NCBI GenBank assembly: GCA_004524385.1
Contig: SDNM01000064.1
Location: forward strand, 1 to 7,748
DNA from: Promethearchaeota archaeon
Lineage (GTDB): Archaea; Asgardarchaeota; Lokiarchaeia; Sigyniarchaeales; SOKP01
Reading direction: 5' to 3'
DNA length: 7,748 nucleotides
Shown: piece after piece, positions 1 to 5,014 of the stretch
How the letters are laid out: every line of letters starts with the position of its first letter
Numbering within the stretch: position 1 is the first letter of the stretch
The notes under the pieces: model-generated
The model's database searches: none
What the model was told of the DNA's origin: nothing
Seen by the model: only the letters and a program-made list of their open reading frames with translations
Position numbers and translations under genes: made by a program

Positions 1-426
1 GAATTTTACGATATTTTAGGAATTTTTCAGCAATTACTTTTTGATCTCTTAGCAATAGTGCAAAATCAAATAAATGAAATTTCACGAGAAAATATTTTAG
101 CAAAAATTGAAATCATGTTTGAAAATTATGTTGCTAATGAGTATGTAAAAAATAATACTGAATTAAGCAAAATTTCTTTTTCCAGAGAAGCAGGGATTAA
201 TATTATTACTATTAATCCCAATAATTGTGATATGCTTGTCTTGGAAAAACAGATTATAAATTTAATGAGAAGAATTGTAAAAACAATTAGAGAAGAGGTA
301 GGTTTTCAAGAAAGTCTAAATTATTTTGTACAAGAAGGCCTGTTTGATTATATTTTAAATAACATATCCCTATTAAATCAGCTTAATTTAGACACATTCT
401 TATTAAAACTTTTTCTGCAAGAGTAA
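1..426 (+). CDS. Unrecognised protein, C-terminal part, cut by left window edge
   Basis: The reading frame is open from base 1 to the TAA at 424-426, giving 141 visible residues. A GTG at 58-60 could be called as a start, but the frame continues upstream of it with normal protein-like sequence (begins EFYDILGIFQQLLFDLL) and no ribosome binding site precedes it, so the true start is probably outside the window. I do not recognise a family. The visible part is rich in Ile, Leu, Asn and Glu and looks mostly helical, with a possible short beta segment around the INIITINPN stretch (coding about 196-222). A Leu/Phe-rich helical tail ends in LLKLFLQE. I see no transmembrane segment, cysteine cluster or catalytic motif. 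The stop lies only 23 bp before the permease start, so the two are probably cotranscribed; a regulatory or accessory role for the permease is possible but not shown. Confidence 0.7.
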   Translation, partial: EFYDILGIFQQLLFDLLAIVQNQINEISRENILAKIEIMFENYVANEYVKNNTELSKISFSREAGINIITINPNNCDMLVLEKQIINLMRRIVKTIREEVGFQESLNYFVQEGLFDYILNNISLLNQLNLDTFLLKLFLQE

Positions 427-440
427 TTAAAATTTTTATA

Positions 441-444
441 GGAG
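441..444 (+). promoter_or_regulatory. Shine-Dalgarno site of the permease
   Basis: GGAG lies 5 nt before the ATG at 450, in the 23-bp gap after the upstream stop. It supports ATG 450 as the start and, with the short gap, supports cotranscription with the upstream gene. Confidence 0.65.
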
Positions 445-449
445 TTAAA

Positions 450-1748
450 ATGTTGAATCCTCCACTTCTTTTATTTGTTTTCATAATTTTTATTTTAATG
501 ATTGTTAGCTATTCCTTAAAAGATCTTGATTTTGTTGCGATTTCTTTATTTTTTATGTTTATCTGCGCGGCTGTTACAGGAATTATAAGAGGTATTGGAA
601 TAGAAGTCTTTATTATGTTTGTTGAATGGGAGGCCATAATTATCATATTAAGTATGAGTATAATAACTAAAATCGCGCAAGATTCTAACATTTTAGAATA
701 TGTTGCTGTTAAACTCTTCAAAATTTCAAAAGGAAATCAACGGACTTTTTTTTGGCTTCTATGTATCATTACAACCCTTCTGGCAGCTATCATTAGCGAT
801 GTTGTTGTTGTTCTAATTTTAGCTCCTATTGTGATTCGACTATGTAATTTCTTGAAAATAAGAGCAGGGACGTATTTAATGGGTATGACGGTATGTATAA
901 ATATTGGCTCGATAATTACACCTTTCTCATCCGGAGAAAATATTATTATTTCTACAGCTTTTGGATTAAACACACTTTATTTTATACAGTATTTTTGGAT
1001 ATTTTCTTTTGGATTATTATTTCTAACAATTTTTCTCATAGATAGATTTATTTTAAGTAAGGAACCTAAAATAGAAGCCATGCAAAAAAAATTTGTGCTA
1101 GAATTAATTAACACAGATGTTATGATTAAAAATAAGAGAATGTTTTACATTAATTCAATAGCAATAATAATAACTATTGTATTATTTGCAGTGCTGCCTT
1201 TACTTTATTTAACCGCAGCTGTTTCTGCTTTAATACTTGTTCTTATAAATAAGAAATTCACTAAAAAAGAAATGAGTGGGCTTTTAAAAGATATAGAATG
1301 GGAAATTATCTTCTTTTTTATTGCTTTATATATTGTTATTGGATGTTTAATTGAAGCGGGTTTTAGAGATTTAATAATGATGCTTCCATTTAAAAATTTT
1401 AATGTCTTTTTACTTTGTTTGGTCATCCTTCTAGTGGTTAGTTTGTTATCTGGATTCGTGGCAAACACCCCAACAGTATTAGTCTTTATTCCAATTGTAG
1501 ATACATTAATCTTGTTAGGTTTTCCACCCATACCACTTTTATTCGCTCTAATAATCGGAGTAAACCTTGGAGGCAATTTCCTGCCTCAAGGCGCTGCTTG
1601 TGATATGATGACGTTAAAGATCGCCCAAGATTCAGGCGTAGAGAACTTTAGCTTTAAACGCTTGTTAAAAACAGGAGCCACTTTCGCATTCATCCATCTT
1701 GCGTGTGCAATATTTTATTTATTTATCCTCGTTCTTATATTTGGATAA
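450..1748 (+). CDS. ArsB/NhaD (ion transporter superfamily) membrane permease
   Basis: This 432-aa protein is very hydrophobic, with roughly 10-12 membrane segments, and should sit in the cytoplasmic membrane as a secondary transporter. It shows the two-repeat layout of the ArsB/NhaD/SLC13-type ion transporter superfamily. Repeat 1 has an SDVVVVLILAPIV segment (residues 116-128) followed by NIGSIITPFSSGENIIIS (151-168). Repeat 2 has GFVANTPTVLVFIPIV (335-350) followed by GVNLGGNFLPQGAACDMM (370-387). These pairs occupy the places of the family's paired re-entrant hairpin and following helix. A charged cytoplasm-like linker (about 203-232) separates the halves. Length is normal for the family (about 400-450). 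Substrate cannot be assigned: arsenite, Na+/H+ exchange and organic or inorganic anions all occur in this superfamily, and no arsR, arsC or arsA lies nearby. Several usually Asn/Gly-rich positions carry Asp, Glu or Cys here (D117, E163, C384, D385). The start is fixed by GGAG 5 nt upstream. Confidence 0.8.
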   Translation: MLNPPLLLFVFIIFILMIVSYSLKDLDFVAISLFFMFICAAVTGIIRGIGIEVFIMFVEWEAIIIILSMSIITKIAQDSNILEYVAVKLFKISKGNQRTFFWLLCIITTLLAAIISDVVVVLILAPIVIRLCNFLKIRAGTYLMGMTVCINIGSIITPFSSGENIIISTAFGLNTLYFIQYFWIFSFGLLFLTIFLIDRFILSKEPKIEAMQKKFVLELINTDVMIKNKRMFYINSIAIIITIVLFAVLPLLYLTAAVSALILVLINKKFTKKEMSGLLKDIEWEIIFFFIALYIVIGCLIEAGFRDLIMMLPFKNFNVFLLCLVILLVVSLLSGFVANTPTVLVFIPIVDTLILLGFPPIPLLFALIIGVNLGGNFLPQGAACDMMTLKIAQDSGVENFSFKRLLKTGATFAFIHLACAIFYLFILVLIFG

Positions 1749-1781
1749 ATAATGGAAGGATAAAAATAACATTTTTAAAAT

Positions 1782-1830
1782 TTATTTTTAATCAAAGACG
1801 ATTTTATAAAAATAAGAAATTTCTTTTTTT
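1782..1830 (+). terminator. Candidate terminator of the permease transcript
   Basis: An all-A/T inverted repeat (TTATTTTTA at 1782-1790, TAAAAATAA at 1807-1815, 16-nt loop) is followed by a seven-T run at 1824-1830. The same TAAAAATAA word also occurs at 1761-1769. Oligo-T runs alone can end archaeal transcription, so the T run is the stronger part. The hairpin has no G-C pairs and could be chance in such AT-rich DNA. Confidence 0.4.
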
Positions 1831-1831
1831 C

Positions 1832-1840
1832 TTTAAAATA
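1832..1840 (+). promoter_or_regulatory. Candidate TATA box for the dehydrogenase gene
   Basis: TTTAAAATA resembles the archaeal TATA element. A transcription start 25-30 bp downstream would fall near 1860-1868, giving a short leader that still contains the ribosome binding site at 1873-1879. AT-rich background makes this tentative. Confidence 0.3.
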
Positions 1841-1872
1841 TTATTCTAATATAATAATTAAATTTTTACTCA

Positions 1873-1879
1873 AGGTGAT
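1873..1879 (+). promoter_or_regulatory. Strong Shine-Dalgarno site of the dehydrogenase
   Basis: AGGTGAT is an exact match to part of the GGAGGTGATC complement of the 16S rRNA 3' end. It lies 3 nt before the ATG at 1883 (counted from the end of the match), fixing that start. Confidence 0.65.
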
Positions 1880-1882
1880 TAT

Positions 1883-2683
1883 ATGACTCATGTATCAGAA
1901 TTATTTAAATTAGACGGAAAAGTTGCCCTTGTTACTGGTGGAGGGAAAGGATTGGGATATTTTTCCGCTGAAGGTATGGCCGAAGCAGGGGCGGATGTGG
2001 CTATTTGTGGCAGAGATCTCCACGGGAAGTTGGATAATGCTGTTGAAAAATTAAAAAAAACTGGACGAGATTGCATATCAATTAAGTGTGATATAACAAA
2101 AGAGGATGAAGTAAAGCAGATGGCAAAAAAAATGAAAGAGTACTATGGTAAATGCGACATTCTTGTAAATAATGCTGGAATTGGCGAAATAGCACCGTCT
2201 AAAAATTATAGTTTAAAACGTTGGAACAATATGATTAATACTAATATAACAGGGACCTTCTTATGTTGTCGAGAGATAGGAAAAATGATGATAAGACAAA
2301 AAAACGGAAATATTATCAACTTTTCTAGTGAAAACGGACAAGTAGGCTTTTCCCTTGGTATGACGGCCTATGCTACAACCAAAATAGGTATTGTTGGTCT
2401 AACGAGATCATTAGCAGTTGAATGGGGTAAATATAACATTAGAGTTAATGCCATCCTCCCAGGTAACATGGAAGAAGGTATGATGGAGTTCCTTCAAGAT
2501 AAAGATAGTTCAATGTATAAAACAGTTGGAGTTCCTTTTCTAAATTTAACACCCATAAAAAGATTTGGTAAAGGGGATGATATTAAAGGAGCGATTGTTT
2601 TTCTAGCATCAGAGGCAAGTAGTTATATTTCAGGAGCAAAGATCGTGATTGACGGGGGTTTCACCATCAATTCTGGTATTTAG
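1883..2683 (+). CDS. Classical short-chain dehydrogenase/reductase (SDR), NAD(P)-dependent
   Basis: This 266-aa cytosolic oxidoreductase has the single-domain Rossmann fold and usual length of classical SDRs. Motifs in order: TGGGKGLG cofactor loop (18-25); GR after the second strand (43-44), where an Arg often favours NADP(H); D70 of the adenine-ring contact; NNAG (96-99); N121; catalytic Ser, best placed at S149 in NFSS; YATTK with catalytic Y163 and K167; PG at 193-194; and the C-terminal ISGAKIVIDGG strand (249-259). All four catalytic residues (N121, S149, Y163, K167) are present, so it should be active. The N-terminal LFKLDGKVALVTGG style resembles gluconate 5-dehydrogenase and 3-oxoacyl-ACP reductase-like members, but SDR substrates cannot be read from sequence at this level. 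Its own ribosome binding site and upstream T tract suggest a separate transcription unit. No neighbour points to a pathway. Confidence 0.92.
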   Translation: MTHVSELFKLDGKVALVTGGGKGLGYFSAEGMAEAGADVAICGRDLHGKLDNAVEKLKKTGRDCISIKCDITKEDEVKQMAKKMKEYYGKCDILVNNAGIGEIAPSKNYSLKRWNNMINTNITGTFLCCREIGKMMIRQKNGNIINFSSENGQVGFSLGMTAYATTKIGIVGLTRSLAVEWGKYNIRVNAILPGNMEEGMMEFLQDKDSSMYKTVGVPFLNLTPIKRFGKGDDIKGAIVFLASEASSYISGAKIVIDGGFTINSGI

Positions 2684-2720
2684 ATTTTATACTATCATTT
2701 TTCATTAATCCAGCTAAATC

Positions 2721-2727
2721 TTTTTTT
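2721..2727 (+). terminator. Oligo-T tract after the dehydrogenase
   Basis: Seven consecutive T residues start 37 bp after the dehydrogenase stop. This is the type of sequence at which archaeal RNA polymerase terminates. There is no convincing stem before it. Confidence 0.35.
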
Positions 2728-2767
2728 AATTTTAAAAGCAATTTTGGAGTTAAGAATCTTTCTCTGT

Positions 2768-2800
2768 GGTTGATCCCATTTTTGTGGGACGTTCCTTTTT
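2768..2800 (+). terminator. Hairpin plus T tract, intrinsic-terminator-like
   Basis: TCCCA (2774-2778) pairs with TGGGA (2785-2789) around a TTTTTG loop. An outer GG (2768-2769) can pair with CC (2794-2795) across a 4x4 internal loop, and TTTTT follows at 2796-2800. It lies 85 bp past the dehydrogenase stop and has the highest local G+C of the gap. It could end the dehydrogenase transcript or be a structured element in the leader of the next gene. Confidence 0.45.
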
Positions 2801-2878
2801 ATATTTAAAGGTTGCGAAGATTAATAAATGTGAATTTTCTTAGAAATATTAACAATTTGTTTTTAGTACATAAGAAAG

Positions 2879-2923
2879 AAATCTAATAGATTTTGAATTG
2901 ATTTAATTCAATAATTAATTCAA
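2879..2923. repeat. AT-rich inverted and direct repeat cluster upstream of the ARPP-1-like gene
   Basis: AAATCT (2879-2884) and AGATTT (2888-2893) form a perfect 6-bp inverted repeat with a 3-nt centre. It is immediately followed by TTGAATT (2893-2899), its inverse AATTCAA (2905-2911), and a second copy of AATTCAA (2917-2923). The two TTAATTCAA words (2903-2911 and 2915-2923) are 12 bp apart, about one helical turn. It sits 53 bp before the start codon, where an operator could act. Base composition makes chance a real alternative. Confidence 0.35.
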
Positions 2924-2975
2924 ATTTTAGAATCTCTTTCTACTAATAAAAAAAAAAGGAAGTGAAATATAAAAA

Positions 2976-4010
2976 ATGACAAATATAGAGACTATTAAGA
3001 AATTCGCTACAAAAGTCTTAGCAAGTGAAAGTATAGAAATTGGAGTTCCTTTAGTACTAGAAGAAATCACTTTCATTCCTATAATCAAGCATGAAATTCC
3101 ACGAGATGAACGAGATTATCTTTCGTTATCCGAAGCGCTTGAGGAAGGTGCCTGTAAAATAACTGATAAAGGAACTGAAGTAGCACATATTCTCTTTGAA
3201 AATATTAGTGAGTTTCCGATTTTAATCGAAGAAGGAGAGATTTTTAAAGGTCAAGGAACTCAAGATCGAATGTGTGTTGGAACCATAAAAGTGGAACCAA
3301 TGAAAACAGTAGAAATCCCTGTGAAATGTGTACATGCTCCTCATCACTTATCATCGGGAGCTGCTTTTGGATATGGTGGAAAAGCAGGACGAGGTATGTT
3401 AAAGGAACTTCGGTCATTAAAGTTTTCACATGCTGTAAATAAAGCTCCTGCTTCAACAATAGACCAATCGCGTGTATGGGATCAAGTTCATTATGAAAAT
3501 GTTATGGCAGATGTTGCTGACAATACAAAATATACCGAAAATGTTGAAAAGCGCCGGGAAAGAGCAGAAAAAATAGGTAAAAAATTGAAATTCCCAACAA
3601 ATACAGTCGGAGTTGTAGTAGTTAATCCAGAAGGTGATGTAAAAGGATTAGAAATCCATCGAACTCCACATAATTTCAAAGTTCGAAAAGATGGAATCCT
3701 TGAATCCATAGAAGCAAATATCTCATGGGAACCAGAAGGGAAGGGTTCATTTAAAAATGCTCAAGAAAAGGTTAAGGAATTGTTCAAAAAAATCTCTGAA
3801 CTCAAGAAAGGAAAAGAAGCTCTCAGTCAGGTAGAAATAAGCGGGTTAGCAATAAATTTGGATGGTGTATCTGGTGAAGCATACACAACAACATTTTATT
3901 CTGGTGTATGTCCAAGTTGCAATTCCCAGAAACCTCGACAAAAGGCTTGTCCTAATTGTGGATTTTTAGAAGAAGATATGGATGAAATTGCTTATATGAG
4001 CATGTATTAA
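2976..4010 (+). CDS. ARPP-1-like (DUF6569-type) protein with C-terminal zinc ribbon
   Basis: This is a 344-aa soluble protein without signal peptide or membrane segment. The body resembles the ARPP-1 domain family. An FENISEFPILIEEGEIFKG segment (74-92) leads to QDRM (96-99) and IPVKCVH (114-120), echoing the family's 'GE.L.G..QNR ... IPV.C.E' core. SRVWDQV (165-171) matches its conserved Trp segment, and VGVVVVNPEGDVKGLEIH (211-228) matches the late 'G...G.E.F' strands. A Lys/Glu-rich helix (about 262-284) follows. The C-terminus carries CPSC (312-315) and CPNC (325-328) separated by nine residues, a textbook zinc ribbon that suggests nucleic-acid or protein contact. The molecular function of ARPP-1 proteins is not established as far as I know, so no reaction is assigned. 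GGAAGTGA (2958-2965) about 10 nt upstream supports the ATG. The gene is probably monocistronic, with a T8 tract 38 bp after the stop. Confidence 0.65.
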   Translation: MTNIETIKKFATKVLASESIEIGVPLVLEEITFIPIIKHEIPRDERDYLSLSEALEEGACKITDKGTEVAHILFENISEFPILIEEGEIFKGQGTQDRMCVGTIKVEPMKTVEIPVKCVHAPHHLSSGAAFGYGGKAGRGMLKELRSLKFSHAVNKAPASTIDQSRVWDQVHYENVMADVADNTKYTENVEKRRERAEKIGKKLKFPTNTVGVVVVNPEGDVKGLEIHRTPHNFKVRKDGILESIEANISWEPEGKGSFKNAQEKVKELFKKISELKKGKEALSQVEISGLAINLDGVSGEAYTTTFYSGVCPSCNSQKPRQKACPNCGFLEEDMDEIAYMSMY

Positions 4011-4047
4011 TTAATTATGGCATTTTGTAGTGAAGTAAAAATTTTTC

Positions 4048-4055
4048 TTTTTTTT
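4048..4055 (+). terminator. Oligo-T terminator of the ARPP-1-like gene
   Basis: Eight T residues, preceded by a further five-T run at 4042-4046, lie 38 bp past the stop. They probably end transcription before the toxin-antitoxin promoter. Confidence 0.4.
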
Positions 4056-4061
4056 AATTTG

Positions 4062-4079
4062 ATATATTAATTAATATAT
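4062..4079. promoter_or_regulatory. Perfect 18-bp palindrome upstream of vapB (candidate operator)
   Basis: ATATATTAA (4062-4070) abuts its exact inverse TTAATATAT (4071-4079) with no spacer. It lies directly upstream of the TATA-like box at 4081-4088. Ribbon-helix-helix antitoxins bind such twofold-symmetric sites to repress their own operon. It is pure A/T, so chance cannot be excluded. Confidence 0.4.
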
Positions 4080-4080
4080 T

Positions 4081-4088
4081 TTTATACT
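4081..4088 (+). promoter_or_regulatory. Candidate TATA box of the vapBC operon
   Basis: TTTATACT lies 26-33 bp upstream of the GTG at 4114. That spacing predicts transcription starting at or just before the vapB start, so the message would be leaderless or nearly so. The element is flanked on both sides by palindromes. Confidence 0.4.
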
Positions 4089-4105
4089 TGTATACATATA
4101 TACAA
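4088..4105. promoter_or_regulatory. Inverted repeat at the vapB start (candidate autoregulatory operator)
   Basis: TTGTATA (4088-4094) and TATACAA (4099-4105) form a perfect 7-bp inverted repeat around CATA. It sits between the TATA-like box and the vapB start, so a bound VapB or VapBC complex would block initiation. The position and symmetry are those expected for toxin-antitoxin autoregulation. Confidence 0.5.
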
Positions 4106-4111
4106 TATAAA

Positions 4112-4116
4112 AGGTG
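4112..4116 (+). promoter_or_regulatory. Shine-Dalgarno-like AGGTG overlapping the nominal vapB start
   Basis: AAGGTG (4111-4116) is identical to the core of the dehydrogenase ribosome binding site, yet its last three bases are the GTG taken as the vapB start. If it acts as a ribosome binding site, translation would begin a few bases downstream, where only ATT codons (4120-4122 and 4123-4125) are in frame. Confidence 0.35.
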
Positions 4117-4389
4117 TTTATTATTAGTACTATTCGAATAGATAAAGAGGATGTTAAATATTTAGATGAATTAATCTCTCATTTAATATTGCGGGGAAAA
4201 AAAATCACTAAAAAAAAATTAATTGGAAAATTAATTAAAGAAGCACTTATAGCTGAAGGACTCAAAAATTCTAACGAGTTAAATTCATTAGAAAAAGATC
4301 TTGCGTGGACAGGATTAAAAGATGTCTTTAAATTAGGTATTTCTGATTTATCAGAAAAAGTTGATGACTTATTGTATGGAGAAGAATAG
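4114..4389 (+). CDS. vapB: VapB-type antitoxin, ribbon-helix-helix family
   Basis: This is a 91-aa (from GTG) or about 88-aa basic protein. The STIRID strand followed by a helix (KEDVKYLDELISHLI), a basic turn and a second helix (KLIGKLIKEALIAEGL) fits a ribbon-helix-helix DNA-binding domain that dimerises and contacts DNA through the N-terminal strand. The acidic C-terminal part (ISDLSEKVDDLLYGEE) is the likely clamp that wraps and inhibits the toxin. The stop is 1 bp before the vapC start, the usual antitoxin-first arrangement. The start is unclear: no ATG exists, GTG 4114 overlaps a Shine-Dalgarno-like AAGGTG, and homologues typically begin M-S-T-x-R-x-D, which would place the first residue at the ATT codon 4123-4125. 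Either leaderless GTG initiation or a rare ATT start would explain it. The family call rests on fold pattern and its VapC neighbour. Confidence 0.75.
   Translation: MFIISTIRIDKEDVKYLDELISHLILRGKKITKKKLIGKLIKEALIAEGLKNSNELNSLEKDLAWTGLKDVFKLGISDLSEKVDDLLYGEE
4378..4381 (+). promoter_or_regulatory. Shine-Dalgarno site of vapC inside the vapB end
   Basis: GGAG in the last codons of vapB lies 9 nt before ATG 4391. It favours that start over the in-frame ATGs at 4361, 4364 and 4376, which lie upstream of or at this site. Confidence 0.55.
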
Positions 4390-4390
4390 T

Positions 4391-4801
4391 ATGGCTGTTT
4401 TCCTAGATACTAGCTTTATATTAGCATTGAAAAATAAAGATGATAAAAATTTTGCAATGGCACAATCTTGGATGAAGAGATTTTTGAAAAATGAATTTGG
4501 ACAGATTTATTCTTCCTCATTTGTTTTTGATGAGCTTGTAACTGTTGCATTAGTCAGAATAAAACGACCCGATTTTGCAATAAATATTGGAAATTATGTT
4601 TTAAAAAGTCCAAGAATTAATATTATAGGATTTACTAACGAAGATTTTAATAGTACCTGGGGTCTTTTTCAAAAAAATATAGAAAAAAGATTATCCTTTA
4701 CAGATTGTAGCATTTTAGTTCAATGTGAGCGATTAAATTGCCAGTTTTTAGCAACCTTTGATAAACATTTTAAAGGGCTAATCAGAACAAATTTAGCTTA
4801 A
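4391..4801 (+). CDS. vapC: VapC toxin, PIN-domain endoribonuclease
   Basis: This 136-aa PIN-domain protein is of normal VapC length. The four acidic metal-binding residues expected for Mg2+/Mn2+-dependent RNA cleavage are all visible: D6 in FLDTSFILAL, E48 in FDELV, D105 in SFTDCSIL, and D124 in LATFDKHF. The toxin is therefore predicted active and held in check by the upstream VapB. RNA target is not predictable; tRNAs and rRNA are known targets of other VapCs. I chose ATG 4391 because the protein then begins MAVFLDTS, as PIN proteins do. It has GGAG 9 nt upstream and starts 1 bp after the vapB stop. An ATG at 4361 is in frame but would add ten unlikely residues and a 29-bp overlap. Confidence 0.9.
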   Translation: MAVFLDTSFILALKNKDDKNFAMAQSWMKRFLKNEFGQIYSSSFVFDELVTVALVRIKRPDFAINIGNYVLKSPRINIIGFTNEDFNSTWGLFQKNIEKRLSFTDCSILVQCERLNCQFLATFDKHFKGLIRTNLA

Positions 4802-4817
4802 TCATCAGTCTTATATA

Positions 4818-4863
4818 TTTTTTTATTGAAATTTCTTGATCTCCATTTATTTTTCTTTTTTTT
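4818..4863 (+). terminator. Oligo-T tracts ending the vapBC transcript
   Basis: T7 at 4818-4824 and T8 at 4856-4863 lie 16 and 54 bp past the vapC stop. Both are adequate archaeal-type termination signals. Confidence 0.4.
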
Positions 4864-4883
4864 AAATTCGCTTCTTTCATGAT

Positions 4884-4908
4884 AATCGGTGAGAAAAAAA
4901 CCGATTTT
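4884..4908. terminator. Hairpin with T-rich tail, possibly bidirectional
   Basis: AATCGGT (4884-4890) pairs perfectly with ACCGATT (4900-4906) around a 9-nt A-rich loop, followed by TTGTTATATT. On the + strand it looks like a stem plus T-rich tail. On the - strand the A7 of 4894-4900 becomes a U run. With three G-C pairs and perfect complementarity it is the best stem in this gap. Confidence 0.45.
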
Positions 4909-4965
4909 GTTATATTAAAGAATAAAAATATCATATATAAATGATTTGGAAGAACTGGGCAAATC

Positions 4966-4983
4966 TTCCCATTAATATGGGAA
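4966..4983. terminator. Perfect 7-bp hairpin after the 149-aa gene
   Basis: TTCCCAT (4966-4972) pairs with ATGGGAA (4977-4983) around TAAT. It begins 32 bp past the - strand stop at 5015, where a 3'-end stem for that operon would be expected, although no U tract follows directly. Upstream TGGG (4956-4959) could alternatively pair with CCCA (4968-4971). Confidence 0.35.
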
Positions 4984-5014
4984 CAATCATATTGAAAACA
5001 TAATTAGTTTGGAA

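Larger units (their letters stand above)
2684..2975. other. 292-bp intergenic region before the ARPP-1-like gene
   Basis: No credible ORF lies here on either strand. It holds a T tract (2721-2727), the hairpin/T-tract element (2768-2800) and a TATA-like stretch TTTATATTTAAA (about 2797-2808). It also holds a cluster of AT-rich inverted repeats: AAATCT-AAT-AGATTT at 2879-2893, and TTGAATT at 2893-2899 facing AATTCAA at 2905-2911 and again at 2917-2923. These could be regulator sites or low-complexity chance. Confidence 0.45.
4802..5014. other. 213-bp convergent intergenic region
   Basis: This lies between the 3' ends of vapC (+) and the 149-aa gene (-). No ORF is credible. It contains T tracts on the + strand at 4818-4824 and 4856-4863, a hairpin with a T-rich tail at 4884-4908, an A7 run (4894-4900) that is a U tract for the - strand transcript, and a 7-bp hairpin at 4966-4983. 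It is well equipped to stop transcription from both directions. Confidence 0.6.

Noticed and set aside
58..60. GTG as the start of the left-edge gene
   Set aside because: The frame is open upstream to base 1 with protein-like sequence and there is no ribosome binding site before it; the gene is better treated as cut by the window edge.
1205..1576. Long reverse-strand ORF opposite the permease
   Set aside because: It is antisense to a clear membrane protein, has no ribosome binding site, and its basic, low-complexity product is typical of a shadow frame. The same applies to the reverse ORFs at 509-721, 737-973, 1888-2076, 3244-3459 and 3491-3709, and the forward one at 6625-6837.
1..1748. Arsenic-resistance operon
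   Set aside because: The permease resembles ArsB at superfamily level only; there is no arsR, arsC, arsA or arsM nearby and the substrate-site residues differ.
1749..1882. Small ORF or riboswitch in the permease-dehydrogenase gap
   Set aside because: The gap is nearly pure A/T with no ribosome-binding-site-plus-start combination other than that of the dehydrogenase, and no G-C containing structure.
4361..4390. Earlier in-frame ATGs for vapC giving a 146-aa protein
   Set aside because: The added ten residues are not PIN-like and would overlap vapB by 29 bp; ATG 4391 has a well-placed GGAG and gives the typical MxVFLDTS beginning.
2976..4801. ARPP-1-like gene and VapBC as one defence system
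   Set aside because: They are separated by 103 bp with a T8 terminator-like tract and a separate promoter with operators, so joint function is not supported by the sequence.
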